Source of the DNA: Haloglomus irregulare
GTDB taxonomy: Archaea; Halobacteriota; Halobacteria; Halobacteriales; Haloarculaceae
Assembly: GCF_007421925.1 (NCBI RefSeq)
Contig: NZ_QMDX01000001.1
Span: forward strand, 1 to 64,000
DNA length: 64,000 bases
Direction of reading: 5' to 3'
The notes under the pieces: generated by a model
The model's input: the letters and a program-made list of their open reading frames with translations, nothing else
What the model was told of the DNA's origin: nothing
The model's database searches: none
Translations under genes and position numbers: made by a program
Part shown: positions 1 through 7,860 of the stretch, one piece after another
How the letters are laid out: each line of letters begins with the position of its first letter
Position numbering within the stretch: position 1 is the first letter of the stretch

Positions 1-195
1 CGTGGCTGCAAACCTTCGCCGTCTGGTGGAATCGATGCCAAAGTTAACACGACGGGATGAGTCAGGGGTGACCGCACCGGAACGGCCGCGCGGACCGCCC
101 CCGGCCGGCAGTATCCGGGGGACAGCCGCCGACCACGGCGCGCACGCCGTTCGCCGTTGGGTGAGGTTTATGAGCATCGGAGCGAACTGTAGGAT

Positions 196-1338
196 ATGGA
201 CTTCGAGCTGCCGAACGAGCACCGGATGATCCGGGACACGGTGCGGGAGTTCTGCGAGGCCGAAATCGAACCCATCGCCCAGGAGATCGAGGACGAACAC
301 CGGTTCCCCGAGGAGGTGTTCGCGGAGCTCGGCAAGCTCGACCTGATGGGCGTCCCCGTCGCGGAGGAGTACGGCGGCGCCGGCGGCGACTACCTCATGT
401 ACGCGCTCGTGGCCGAGGAGCTGGGTCGGGTGTCGGGTGCCATCGGACTCTCCTACGTCGCGCACACCTCGCTGGGCGCCAAGCCCATCGAGATGTTCGG
501 CACCGAGGCACAGAAGGAGGAGTGGCTCCGCCCGCTCGCCGAGGGGGAGGAGATGGGCGCCTGGGCACTGACCGAACCCTCGTCCGGCAGCGACGCCTCC
601 GACATGGACACGACGGCGGAGAAGGACGGCGACGAGTACGTCATCAACGGGACGAAGCAGTTCATCACGAACGCCAACGTCGCCAACTCCGTGCTCGTCA
701 AGGCCGTCACGGAACCCGGTGCGGGCTACGACGGCATCTCCACGTTCATCATCGACCCGCGGAACGACGACGGGTTCGAGGTCTCGGCCGTCTGGGACAA
801 GATGGGGCTGAACGCCTCGCCGACCTGTGAACTCCAGTTCGATGACCTCCGGGTCCCGGAGGACCGCCTGCTCGGCGAGGAGGGCGAGGGCTGGATACAG
901 ACGAAGAAGACGCTCGACGGCGGCCGCATCAGTATCGCGGCCCTCTCGACCGGCCTCGCACAGGGCGCCTTCGAGGCCGCAAAGGAGTACGCCACCGAGC
1001 GCGAGCAGTTCGGCCGGCCCATCTCGAAGTTCGACGCCATCCGCGACAAGGTCGTCGACATGGACCGGAAGATAGAGCGGGCCCGCCTGCTCACCCACAA
1101 GGCCGCCACGAAGTACGACGCCGGCGAGAACGTCACGCGGATCTCCTCGCTCGCCAAACTGGACGCCTCCGAGGTCAGCCGGGAGGTCGCCGAGGAGGCC
1201 GTCCAGACGCTTGGCGGCTACGGCTACACGGAGGACTTCTCGCCGCAGCGGTTCTACCGCGACGCCAAGCTGATGGAGATCGGCGAGGGGACCAGCGAGA
1301 TCCAGCATCTCGTCATCGGCCGGGAGCTCGGCCTGTAA
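196..1338 (+). CDS. Acyl-CoA dehydrogenase
   Basis: 380-aa FAD enzyme that introduces the trans-2,3 double bond into acyl-CoA thioesters, passing electrons to ETF; cytoplasmic fatty-acid or branched-chain acyl-CoA oxidation. The sequence shows the full ACAD layout: helical N-domain, the beta-domain signature WALTEPSSGSD (about residues 118-128), and a C-terminal helical domain with EQFGRPISKFDAI and the terminal GEGTSEIQ, whose Glu (about 364) is in the catalytic-base position of short/branched-chain members. Length is normal for the family. The ATG at 196 is close to the first conserved helix, so the start is well supported. It stands alone here; the downstream genes are unrelated or on the other strand. 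Substrate chain type cannot be told from sequence. Confidence 0.95.
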   Translation: MDFELPNEHRMIRDTVREFCEAEIEPIAQEIEDEHRFPEEVFAELGKLDLMGVPVAEEYGGAGGDYLMYALVAEELGRVSGAIGLSYVAHTSLGAKPIEMFGTEAQKEEWLRPLAEGEEMGAWALTEPSSGSDASDMDTTAEKDGDEYVINGTKQFITNANVANSVLVKAVTEPGAGYDGISTFIIDPRNDDGFEVSAVWDKMGLNASPTCELQFDDLRVPEDRLLGEEGEGWIQTKKTLDGGRISIAALSTGLAQGAFEAAKEYATEREQFGRPISKFDAIRDKVVDMDRKIERARLLTHKAATKYDAGENVTRISSLAKLDASEVSREVAEEAVQTLGGYGYTEDFSPQRFYRDAKLMEIGEGTSEIQHLVIGRELGL

Positions 1339-1600
1339 CGGCCAACTCGGGCCGACCGTCGTTCTCGGGGTGCGGTATCGTTCGATGAGCCCGGGAGTCG
1401 CGTCCACAGTCACCAGTACGGGTGCGTCCTCCGGCGTCGCCGTTCCGGTCCTCGGGTCCGTGTGAACCGATGGCATCGGTAGCCACAAGAGGTTTTCCCG
1501 ACCCCCGGCGAACGCTGGTGTGCGGGTCCGGGTAGGGGAGGGCCCGCACGCCGTCTCCGACCCGCGAGCGACGGCCCCGGCCCGTCCCACCGCCAGCCGG

Positions 1601-2149
1601 TCACTCCGTCCGTTCCGGTCGCTCCCAGTCGTCGGCGAACGCGGCGTACCGGTGCAGGTCCACGCGCTCGCCGGCGACGAACGCCTCCCGCTCCAGAACC
1701 GCCTCCTCGTGATAGCCCGCCTTCTCCAGCACCCGCATCGACGCCGGGTTGTGGGCGTATGCGCTCGCGGCCAGTTTCGCCAGCCGCTTCTCTCCGAAGG
1801 CGTACTCGGTGAGCAGTCCGGTCGCCTCGGTGGCGTAGCCGCGGTTCCAGTGGTCGGGGTGGATCATGTAGCCGACCTCCGCGACGCCCCAGTTCTCGTT
1901 CACGTCGCCGTAGCCGATGACGCCGACCGGCTGCCGGTCGTCCCCCGTCGTCACGATGACGAGGTCCACACCGTCGCGCTCGTCCAGTGACTCGTACCAC
2001 TCGCGCTCCGCGTGTTCCGTGACGGGGTCGCGGTGGGAGACCGTCCGCCAGACGCGCGGGTCGTTCACCGTCTCGCACAGGAACGGCAGGTCCTCGGGGG
2101 CCGGCGGTCGCAGGTCGACGGCGTCGCCGGTGAGATAACCGGAACCCAT
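1601..2149 (-). CDS. GNAT family N-acetyltransferase (RimJ/RimL type)
   Basis: 182-aa acetyltransferase of the RimJ/RimL-like GNAT branch. It begins MGSGYLTGDAVDLRPPAPED, the usual first beta strand, and carries the acetyl-CoA loop in HPDHWNRGYATEA (about residues 97-109), then NPASMRVLEKAGYH, the conserved C-terminal helix/turn of this subfamily. The open frame extends upstream, but the ATG at 2149 directly precedes the first conserved strand and is preferred. The acceptor (protein N-terminus, antibiotic or small amine) cannot be predicted. It is convergent with the acyl-CoA dehydrogenase; the 262 bases between them hold no gene I can support. Confidence 0.88.
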   Translation of the reverse strand: MGSGYLTGDAVDLRPPAPEDLPFLCETVNDPRVWRTVSHRDPVTEHAEREWYESLDERDGVDLVIVTTGDDRQPVGVIGYGDVNENWGVAEVGYMIHPDHWNRGYATEATGLLTEYAFGEKRLAKLAASAYAHNPASMRVLEKAGYHEEAVLEREAFVAGERVDLHRYAAFADDWERPERTE

Positions 2150-2235
2150 AGTCGGACGACGGGTCGGCGGGGGCTTGTCGGTTCGGGTTGCATGCGAATT
2201 GTTCACATGGAAGCGCGGCGCCCGGCACGACGGCG

Positions 2236-2799
2236 TCACAGCTTCGTGGAGTGGTACCGGTAGAGCGCCTCCCGTGCGAGTCCGACGAGGAAGCGGTCAC
2301 CGCCGACCGCGACACCGACCAGCCCGGCGAGGAAGAGCAGCCACGCCACGCTGATGAGCGCGGCGGAGCCGGGTGGCGCGCCGGCCACCAGCCGCCGGGC
2401 GATCATGACGGCACCGTCGAGCGCGTCGACGAACCGGGGGTGGCCGAGGCCGACGATGAGCCCCCCGAGCAGTGCGGCGAGCCCGTGGACCGCGTGCCGT
2501 GCCGGGTCCGGGCGGTGGTGTTCGAGGAAGTTCACGAGCACGTCCCGGGCACCGAACTCCGGGGCTCGGCCCCGGCGCTGGCGGACGGACGAGACGGCCA
2601 CCGCGACCGCCGGCGCCAGCCAGAGCAGGGCGGCGGAGCCGAGTCGGACCCGCTCGGGCGCGACATCCGCCGCACCGGCCAGCGGTCCCGCGAGCACCGG
2701 CGTCGCCCGGTGGACCACGAGCGCCACCAGCGCGAACGCGATGGTGGCCTCGAGATGGCCGTACTCCGGGTACCGGACCGTGAACGACGGCCGTTGCAT
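2236..2799 (-). CDS. Predicted membrane protein, function unknown
   Basis: 187-aa protein that I do not recognise. Four hydrophobic segments are visible: about residues 14-32, 47-63, 98-117 and 140-160 (for example SAALISVAWLLFLAGLVGVAV). Between TM2 and TM3 lies a polar loop rich in Arg and His. The start was set at the ATG at 2799 (MQRPSFTVRYPEYGHLE) because the frame upstream reads as non-coding composition and runs into the divergent endonuclease III gene. The C-terminus is short and basic (LYRYHSTKL), suggesting a cytoplasmic tail. The neighbours give no functional hint. Confidence 0.6.
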   Translation of the reverse strand: MQRPSFTVRYPEYGHLEATIAFALVALVVHRATPVLAGPLAGAADVAPERVRLGSAALLWLAPAVAVAVSSVRQRRGRAPEFGARDVLVNFLEHHRPDPARHAVHGLAALLGGLIVGLGHPRFVDALDGAVMIARRLVAGAPPGSAALISVAWLLFLAGLVGVAVGGDRFLVGLAREALYRYHSTKL

Positions 2800-2974
2800 G
2801 CGTGGAGCGCCGTCGGCAGGTGTCTCGAGCCCTCCAGCTACCCCACTCGGGGATCGGAGGCGGGAGGGAGCGACCGGGGAGCGGGGGGTCACCTGGTGCG
2901 GGCCCCGGGCGCTCGGAAACCGGCCGGCTGGGCAAAAACGATACGCCGAAAGGTCGGGCGCTCCCGGATACAGT

Positions 2975-3661
2975 ATGGGAACGCCACTCGACTCACGCGA
3001 GGCGCAGGCCGTCGAGGTCGTCGACCGGCTGTACGACCGGTATCCGGAGCCGGAGATCTCGTTGAACTTCAGCAACCGGCTGGAACTGCTCGTCGCCGTC
3101 GTCCTCAGCGCGCAGTGCACGGACGAGCGGGTCAACGAGGTGACCGCGGAGCTGTTCGAGGAGTACCACTCCGCCGGGGACTACGCCGCGGCCAGCGAGG
3201 AGCAGCTCGCGGAGGACATCTACGGCATCACGTTCCACAACAACAAGGGTGGCTACCTGCAGGGCATCGGCGAGATTCTCGCCGAGGAGCACGACGGCGG
3301 GGTGCCCGACACGATGTCGGCGCTGACGGACCTCCCGGGCGTCGGCCGCAAGACCGCGAACGTCGTCCTCCAGCACGGTCACGAGGTCGTCGAGGGCATC
3401 GTCGTCGACACGCACGTCCAGCGCATCTCCCGGCGGCTCGGGCTCACCGAGGCGGAGCGGCCCGAGGCCATCGAACAGGACCTGATGGGCATCGTCCCGG
3501 AGGACGACTGGAAGGAGTTCACCCACCTGCTCATCAGCCACGGTCGGGAGACCTGCACGGCGCGGAACCCGGACTGTGCCGACTGCGGCCTCGCGGACGT
3601 CTGTCCGTCCGAGAAAGGCGATAGCGAGGTCGACCTCGCCAGCGGCGAGCCGTGGGGATGA
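2975..3661 (+). CDS. nth: Endonuclease III (DNA glycosylase/AP lyase)
   Basis: 228-aa base-excision repair enzyme that removes oxidised pyrimidines and cleaves the abasic site. It has the helix-hairpin-helix LPGVGRKTANVV with catalytic Lys126, the catalytic Asp145 in VVDTHVQRISRRLG, and a C-terminal [4Fe-4S] cluster with Cys194, 201, 204 and 210 in the exact C-x6-C-x2-C-x5-C spacing of the family. The start is the ATG at 2975; the much longer open frame upstream is antisense to a neighbouring gene and ignored. The 3' end overlaps the Nudix gene by four bases (ATGA), so the two are probably co-transcribed, a sensible pairing of repair and nucleotide-pool functions. Confidence 0.97.
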   Translation: MGTPLDSREAQAVEVVDRLYDRYPEPEISLNFSNRLELLVAVVLSAQCTDERVNEVTAELFEEYHSAGDYAAASEEQLAEDIYGITFHNNKGGYLQGIGEILAEEHDGGVPDTMSALTDLPGVGRKTANVVLQHGHEVVEGIVVDTHVQRISRRLGLTEAERPEAIEQDLMGIVPEDDWKEFTHLLISHGRETCTARNPDCADCGLADVCPSEKGDSEVDLASGEPWG

Positions 3662-4125
3662 CCGACGAGAGTCGGCGCCCGCGAGCCCACACCGTGGGCA
3701 TTCCACGGCGGCCCCGGGACGGCGGCGAGGAACTACTGGTCGAGCGGTACACCAGGGACGGGCCGTTCTACCGCCCCATCGGCGGCGGTATCGAGTTCGG
3801 GGAGCACAGCCACGAGGCGGTCGTCCGGGAGTTCCGCGAGGAGACCGGCTACGCAGTCGAGCCCCGGGCGTTCCTCGGGGTCTCGGAGAACGTCTTCACC
3901 TTCGACGGGACGTCCGGCCACGAGGTGAGTCTCGTCTACGAGGTGGCCTTCCTCGCGGACGAGCCGTACGAGTCCGAGACCATCACCGTCACCGAGGAGA
4001 GCGATGGCTCGACCCGCGAGGCCACCTGGCACACACCCGCGGAACTGCGGGTGTACGGCGAGCCGTGCTATCCCGAGGGGCTGTTCGACCTCCTCGGCGG
4101 GGCCGACCGCATCACCACGCCCTGA
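3658..4125 (+). CDS. Nudix hydrolase
   Basis: 155-aa Nudix-fold pyrophosphohydrolase. The Nudix box G-x5-E-x7-REFREETGY is complete (about residues 44-66), so it should bind Mg2+ and hydrolyse a nucleoside diphosphate linked to another moiety. The sequence VERYTRDGPFYRPIGGGIEFGE gives the usual strand before the box. The ATG overlaps the nth stop codon (ATGA). The substrate (oxidised nucleotide, ADP-ribose or other) cannot be decided from sequence; the link to nth makes nucleotide sanitation a reasonable inference only. Confidence 0.92.
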   Translation: MTDESRRPRAHTVGIPRRPRDGGEELLVERYTRDGPFYRPIGGGIEFGEHSHEAVVREFREETGYAVEPRAFLGVSENVFTFDGTSGHEVSLVYEVAFLADEPYESETITVTEESDGSTREATWHTPAELRVYGEPCYPEGLFDLLGGADRITTP

Positions 4126-4239
4126 CGTGTCCGATCGTGCCGGTCGGGGTCGGCCGCTGTCTGGCACTGCCGGCCGACGTTCGTGGTCGCCTCGTCGTAT
4201 CCGCCCGGATCGGTCCATAATGGCTCGTACTGTGGCCTA

Positions 4240-4245
4240 TTTTTC
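4240..4245 (+). terminator. T-run downstream of the nth-Nudix pair
   Basis: A short T-tract (ctatttttcc) about 115 bases past the Nudix stop, in an otherwise G+C-rich gap. Archaeal intrinsic termination often needs only an oligo-T on the coding strand. This is the only such tract in the gap, so it is the likely 3' end of the nth-Nudix transcript. Confidence 0.35.
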
Positions 4246-4255
4246 CAATCGCGGA

Positions 4256-4264
4256 CATATATAG
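4256..4264 (+). promoter_or_regulatory. TATA-like box facing the 3' end of the convergent gene
   Basis: The tract catatatag is the most A+T-rich hexamer region in this convergent gap. Read on the plus strand, an ATG at 4288 lies about 27 nt downstream, in the usual archaeal spacing, but it opens only a 12-codon frame. It could be an antisense or small-ORF promoter against the minus-strand membrane protein, or chance A+T richness. Confidence 0.2.
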
Positions 4265-4293
4265 CGAATCGGGAAGATAACTGGGGAATGGCA

Positions 4294-4800
4294 CTACGTG
4301 ACCACGTACCGGAGCACGTAGCGTGAGAGCCCGGTGAGCCAGGCGATGAACCAGAAGAGCGTGTAGCCGAAGACGCCGACCCGCAGACGCGAGCGCCAGT
4401 GGGACATCCGGTCGGAACCGATCTCCTCCAGCAGGACGTCCTCGTCGTAGTCATGGTAGAGGTCGTGTTGCCACTTCGCCCGGAAGATGCGGACGATGCC
4501 GGTGAAGCCGAAGAGGAGGAACGCGTACGCGGTGAGGCCGATGAACGCGTGGACGGCGGAGTAGCCGCCGAACTGGGCGCTGTGTCCCCAGATGCCGAAC
4601 AGGCGGGGGAACATCCAGCCGACGAGCGGGACCGTCGTCAGCGTCAAACCGGTGACGATGAACCTGAGATGGTAGGTGAGAACGCCCCAGGTCACCTGCT
4701 CGTTGTCGATCATGATCCAGGCGCCGTAGAGGAAGCAGGGGAGCGACAGCGTCACCGCGACGGCGACCAGCGTGGCGACGAGCGCGTCCGAGACCATCAC
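4294..4800 (-). CDS. Uncharacterised membrane protein linked to the bc complex (DUF7321-like?)
   Basis: 168-aa protein with four predicted membrane helices: about residues 5-27, 40-65, 78-103 and 145-165. A conserved-looking polar loop (RAKWQHDLYHDYDEDVLLEEIG) with several His and acidic residues sits between TM3 and TM4. I recall this family as a haloarchaeal DUF found beside the cytochrome bc genes (DUF7321), but that number is from memory. It is divergent from the 4909 gene, with only 108 bases between the starts, so the two probably share a regulatory region. Role is inferred only: assembly factor or accessory subunit of the neighbouring quinol-oxidising complex. Confidence 0.72.
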   Translation of the reverse strand: MMVSDALVATLVAVAVTLSLPCFLYGAWIMIDNEQVTWGVLTYHLRFIVTGLTLTTVPLVGWMFPRLFGIWGHSAQFGGYSAVHAFIGLTAYAFLLFGFTGIVRIFRAKWQHDLYHDYDEDVLLEEIGSDRMSHWRSRLRVGVFGYTLFWFIAWLTGLSRYVLRYVVT

Positions 4801-4878
4801 CTCTCGGTACGGGGGGCGGTCGTTTCAGGCTCCCGATGCCGGAAGCCAGCCGGTAACCGCCGGCCACGTCGGAAACTG

Positions 4879-4884
4879 TTTACA
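4879..4884 (+). promoter_or_regulatory. TATA box of the acidic membrane-protein gene
   Basis: The element tttaca, within gaaactgtttacaccggg, is centred about 27 nt before the ATG at 4909. That spacing fits a leaderless or nearly leaderless archaeal transcript. Confidence 0.45.
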
Positions 4885-4908
4885 CCGGGCGACGCGTATG
4901 CAGGAGCA

Positions 4909-5838
4909 ATGGCTGACTCCCGGTCGACCCCTGACGAGGCGACTGACGCCGACGAGTCGCGGGCGGCGGGCGAGGACGGCGACCCCGAGGCCGGGGTGGC
5001 GACCGAGGCCCGGGAGCCGGAGTCGGCGGCGGACGGCGAGGGGGAGGGGAATCGAGACGAGTGGGACGGCGAGGGGGACGAGGCCCCGGCGGGCGAACTC
5101 AGTACGGAGGAGCTCCGGGCCCAGGTCGAGGACCGGTACGACTTCGACGAGTTCAGCCCGGAGGACATGAAGCGGATGTCCCCGGAGGAGTGGGACGCCG
5201 CCTTCGACCCGGACTCGTGGATCACCGGCGAGGAGCTGATGGACCGGGTCGAGGCCGACGTGAAGGCGGCGGTCGTCCGGCGGGACGTGTTCGCCCGGGT
5301 CGAGCGGCTGTCGAACCCGGACCGCATCGTGGCCTACTCCGACGAGGGCTACGCCGTCGTCTACGGCGACGGTGGTATCGAGGGGTCGGGGACGGTGTTG
5401 CGGGACGTGAAGCCGGTCGTGGCGCTGTGCTCGATGGAGGAGTACGAGCCCTCGGCGATGCCGGACGGGGACCTGCTGCCGGACCCCATGGAGGTACCCG
5501 AGGGGAGCGGCGAGCAGGGCAACCTGATGCTCCAGCTGATCGCCGCCACGCAGGGTATCGCCGGGCTGGTCCTGCTCGGGGCGGGCGTTCTCGACGGGAG
5601 CCCGCTGCTCGTGGTCGCGGGGCTGGGGTTCCTCGTCATCACCTTCCTCCTCTTCTTCACCGTCGCGAACGCGAGGCTCTCGGATAAGTTCCGGGCCGAG
5701 GAGTACCGCAACCGACTGCGCGCGGTCGGACTCGATGGCGACGACCGCCCCGAGTTCATGGACGACCTGGTCGAGGACCACCCGGAACTGGTCGAGGGGG
5801 GCGGCGCCGGGGAGGAGGACGGGGAGCGGGCGGCCTGA
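4909..5838 (+). CDS. Acidic soluble-domain/membrane protein in the bc cluster (DUF7319-like?)
   Basis: 309-aa protein of unknown function. Layout: a disordered, strongly acidic N-terminus (about 1-60), a compact polar domain (about 60-190) with FSPEDMKRMSPEEWDAAFDP and ITGEELMDRVEADVKAAVVRRDVFARVERL, then two hydrophobic helices (about 205-245, including GIAGLVLLGAGVLDGSPLLVVAGLGFLVITFLLF) and a short cytosolic tail. The ATG at 4909 follows a TATA box at the right distance; the open frame upstream is antisense to the divergent gene. It opens the respiratory cluster, about 145 nt before the halocyanin. I recall it as a haloarchaea-specific DUF beside bc genes; an assembly or regulatory role is inference. 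Confidence 0.75.
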   Translation: MADSRSTPDEATDADESRAAGEDGDPEAGVATEAREPESAADGEGEGNRDEWDGEGDEAPAGELSTEELRAQVEDRYDFDEFSPEDMKRMSPEEWDAAFDPDSWITGEELMDRVEADVKAAVVRRDVFARVERLSNPDRIVAYSDEGYAVVYGDGGIEGSGTVLRDVKPVVALCSMEEYEPSAMPDGDLLPDPMEVPEGSGEQGNLMLQLIAATQGIAGLVLLGAGVLDGSPLLVVAGLGFLVITFLLFFTVANARLSDKFRAEEYRNRLRAVGLDGDDRPEFMDDLVEDHPELVEGGGAGEEDGERAA

Positions 5839-5948
5839 GCGGGGCTCCGACCCGTTCGCTCCGGGGGGCCGGAATCCGGTCGTTACCGCGGTGTTGAGGA
5901 TACCCCGGAACCGCACGAAGCGAGGCCGACGGCGCCGGGTTCGGTGAG

Positions 5949-5954
5949 TTTATA
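5949..5954 (+). promoter_or_regulatory. TATA box of the halocyanin-bc operon
   Basis: The element tttata, in gagtttatacctg, lies about 31 nt before the ATG at 5983. This predicts a leaderless mRNA that starts the halocyanin-DUF-Rieske run, whose next genes are joined by 1-nt gaps or overlaps. Confidence 0.55.
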
Positions 5955-5982
5955 CCTGTACGAACCCGATGGCGACGCGTAT

Positions 5983-6540
5983 ATGAACAGACGGGAGTTT
6001 CTGCGGACCGGTGCCGGGGCGACGGCGGTCGCCGCGGCGGCGTCCGCGAGCACCGCGGGCACGGCTGCCGCGGCCGAGACGACGGAGGTCGCCGTCGGCC
6101 CCGGCGGCAACCTCGTCTTCGAGCCCTCGAAGGTGTACGTCAAGCCCGGCGACACCGTCAAATGGGTCTGGGAGTCGGACAACCACAACGTCCAGGTCCT
6201 CTCGACGCCGGAGGGTGCCGAGTGGGCGGGTACCGAGGGACCGAAGACCCAGACGTACAACACGGGTCACGAGTACGAGCACACGTTCGAGACGAAGGGC
6301 ACCTACGAGTACCAGTGCTTCCCGCACGCCCCCTCGATGGCCGGACAGGTCGTCGTCAACGACAGCGGCGAGGCACCCTCCGGCGGCGCGAACAAGGAGG
6401 CCGACCCCAAGCACATGGGCGTCCCCATCCAGGCACACTTCGTTGGCATCGCGACCATCCTGGCGATCTTCGTGTCGCTGATGTTCACGTTCTTCCTGCT
6501 GAAATACGGCGAGAGCCCGCACGCAAGCGGAGGGAACTGA
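5983..6540 (+). CDS. Halocyanin, membrane-anchored blue copper protein
   Basis: 185-aa electron carrier. The N-terminus MNRREFLRTG is a twin-arginine signal, then an Ala/Thr-rich stretch. The plastocyanin-like fold follows (about 33-128) with all four type 1 copper ligands: His68, Cys112, His115 and Met119 (CFPHAPSM). A C-terminal helix (about 152-174) anchors it to the membrane on the outside. Upstream in-frame codons were rejected because the twin-Arg motif would not be N-terminal. Its place directly ahead of the Rieske and cytochrome b genes suggests that it carries electrons from the bc complex, in the way cytochrome c or plastocyanin does elsewhere; this is inference from position and family. 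Confidence 0.93.
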   Translation: MNRREFLRTGAGATAVAAAASASTAGTAAAAETTEVAVGPGGNLVFEPSKVYVKPGDTVKWVWESDNHNVQVLSTPEGAEWAGTEGPKTQTYNTGHEYEHTFETKGTYEYQCFPHAPSMAGQVVVNDSGEAPSGGANKEADPKHMGVPIQAHFVGIATILAIFVSLMFTFFLLKYGESPHASGGN

Positions 6541-6541
6541 G

Positions 6542-6928
6542 ATGAGTTCAGGCAACAACACCTACGGCGCGATCCATCGGTACGAACCGCCCCGCGAGAG
6601 CACCGCAGCCCTCATCGGAATCGTCCTCCTGACGGTCGTGGAGGTCGTCTTCGTCGGCCTGTTCACCTACGGGTTGGTCGCCGGCTGGGGTGCCTCGGAG
6701 TTCGGAAACATGTTCCTCGGCGGGATGCTCGCGGTCATTTTCATCGACCTGGCGTTCATCCTGCTGCTCTACCGGAAGGAGTTCCTCCCGGACGTGATGA
6801 TCGTCAAGAAGCGACGGCGCAAGTGGGAGGACCTCTACATCCGTGAGGAGGACATGTACGGGACCGACTCGCTCCCCGACGCCTGGGACTCGGTGAAGCG
6901 CGCGGTCTACCCCTACTACAAGAAATAA
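6542..6928 (+). CDS. Small two-helix membrane protein of the bc cluster (DUF7318-like?)
   Basis: 128-aa protein with two strong membrane helices, about residues 19-44 and 57-79, followed by a basic stretch (VKKRRRKWEDLYIREEDMYG) that should sit in the cytoplasm by the positive-inside rule. It starts one base after the halocyanin stop, and its stop codon overlaps the Rieske ATG, so all three are translated from one message. I recall it as a haloarchaeal DUF always met in this position (DUF7318), unverified. The tight coupling to the Rieske gene makes a structural subunit or insertion factor of the bc complex the leading hypothesis. Confidence 0.8.
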   Translation: MSSGNNTYGAIHRYEPPRESTAALIGIVLLTVVEVVFVGLFTYGLVAGWGASEFGNMFLGGMLAVIFIDLAFILLLYRKEFLPDVMIVKKRRRKWEDLYIREEDMYGTDSLPDAWDSVKRAVYPYYKK

Positions 6929-7773
6929 TGAGCGCAGACGACAAGTACCCCGCAGAGAGCGGCCGACGGCGCTTCGTCAAGGGCGTGGTCGGGAGCGCGA
7001 CGCTGGCCGGTATCGGGACCGGTTCGGCCGTCGCGGTCAACACGGCAACCTCCGCGTCGGGTGCCGGTGGTGGTATCACGCAGTACTTCGCCATCGAGAA
7101 CACCGACGGCCCCGCGCCGCGGGGGATGCCGCAGGTGCCCGTCGAGAAGAACTCCGACGGCGAGTTGGCCGGGATCTGGCCCGACACCGTCAAGGACGGC
7201 GTCGCGGTGATGGAGCTGGGCGGGTCGACCTACTCGTCGGCGGCGTTCCAGTACTGTGGCGTCCAGACCTACCCGGGGGTCGATCCCGGCGCCGACCAGA
7301 ACAACGTGTTCAAGGCCGCCGCCTCCCCGCCGTACGACTGGCAGGAGGACGAGTTGGAACCGGGCGACCCCATCACGGCGGACCTGTTCGAGGACTTCGA
7401 GGAGTGGAACGGCGGTATCGGGAAGGCCGGGCTCGGCAAGCCCGCGATGGCCAACTGGCGCTCCGAGGACGTCGAGCCGGCCTCGACCATCCCGGTGCAG
7501 GTGCTCCGGTCGCCGCGGATCATCGAGATGCGGGAGGACCCGCCCGAGGGCATCGACGGGGACTGGCTGCGGGCCTCGACGACCGAGGACGGGTTCATGG
7601 CCTGGGTCGACAAGTGCACGCATTTCTGCTGCGTGCCGGCGTTCAAGGCCTACGAGGGCAGCGCGAAGTTCGGCGGCGAGGACGCGGTCTACTGCCAGTG
7701 CCACCAGTCCGTCTACGACCCGCACAGTATCGTCCGGAAGTCCTTCGTGGCGCTGCCGCGCCCGGAGAGCTGA
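6928..7773 (+). CDS. Rieske [2Fe-2S] iron-sulfur protein of the bc complex
   Basis: 281-aa subunit that takes the first electron from quinol at the outer face. Residues 13-16 (RRRF) plus the hydrophobic stretch behind fit an uncleaved twin-Arg membrane anchor. The cluster motif is Cys230-Thr-His232 ... Cys256-x-Cys258-His259; Cys235 and Cys258 are placed for the stabilising disulfide. The motif reads CTHFCC, so the Gly before the disulfide Cys in the usual CTHxGC is itself a Cys (234). An insertion of about 100 residues between anchor and cluster (rich in Asp, Glu and Pro) is longer than in bacterial Rieske proteins. It is followed by cytochrome b after an 87-nt gap. Confidence 0.93.
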   Translation: MSADDKYPAESGRRRFVKGVVGSATLAGIGTGSAVAVNTATSASGAGGGITQYFAIENTDGPAPRGMPQVPVEKNSDGELAGIWPDTVKDGVAVMELGGSTYSSAAFQYCGVQTYPGVDPGADQNNVFKAAASPPYDWQEDELEPGDPITADLFEDFEEWNGGIGKAGLGKPAMANWRSEDVEPASTIPVQVLRSPRIIEMREDPPEGIDGDWLRASTTEDGFMAWVDKCTHFCCVPAFKAYEGSAKFGGEDAVYCQCHQSVYDPHSIVRKSFVALPRPES

Positions 7774-7790
7774 CGGGTCCGGGAACCACG

Positions 7791-7798
7791 GCTATAAG
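7791..7798 (+). promoter_or_regulatory. Possible internal promoter before cytochrome b
   Basis: The tract gctataag lies in the 87-nt gap between the Rieske and cytochrome b genes, the only sizeable gap in the middle of the cluster. It is about 65 nt before the ATG, so if used it would give a short 5' UTR of about 40 nt. Confidence 0.35.
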
Positions 7799-7860
7799 TC
7801 GGGTCAGCACGTAACGGGCGGCAGACGAGAACCACGGAAAACGGGAGACAGGAACACAAC

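Noticed and set aside
2-229. Open frame at the window start
   Set aside because: Arg/Pro-rich translation, overlaps the acyl-CoA dehydrogenase start in another frame, no family likeness.
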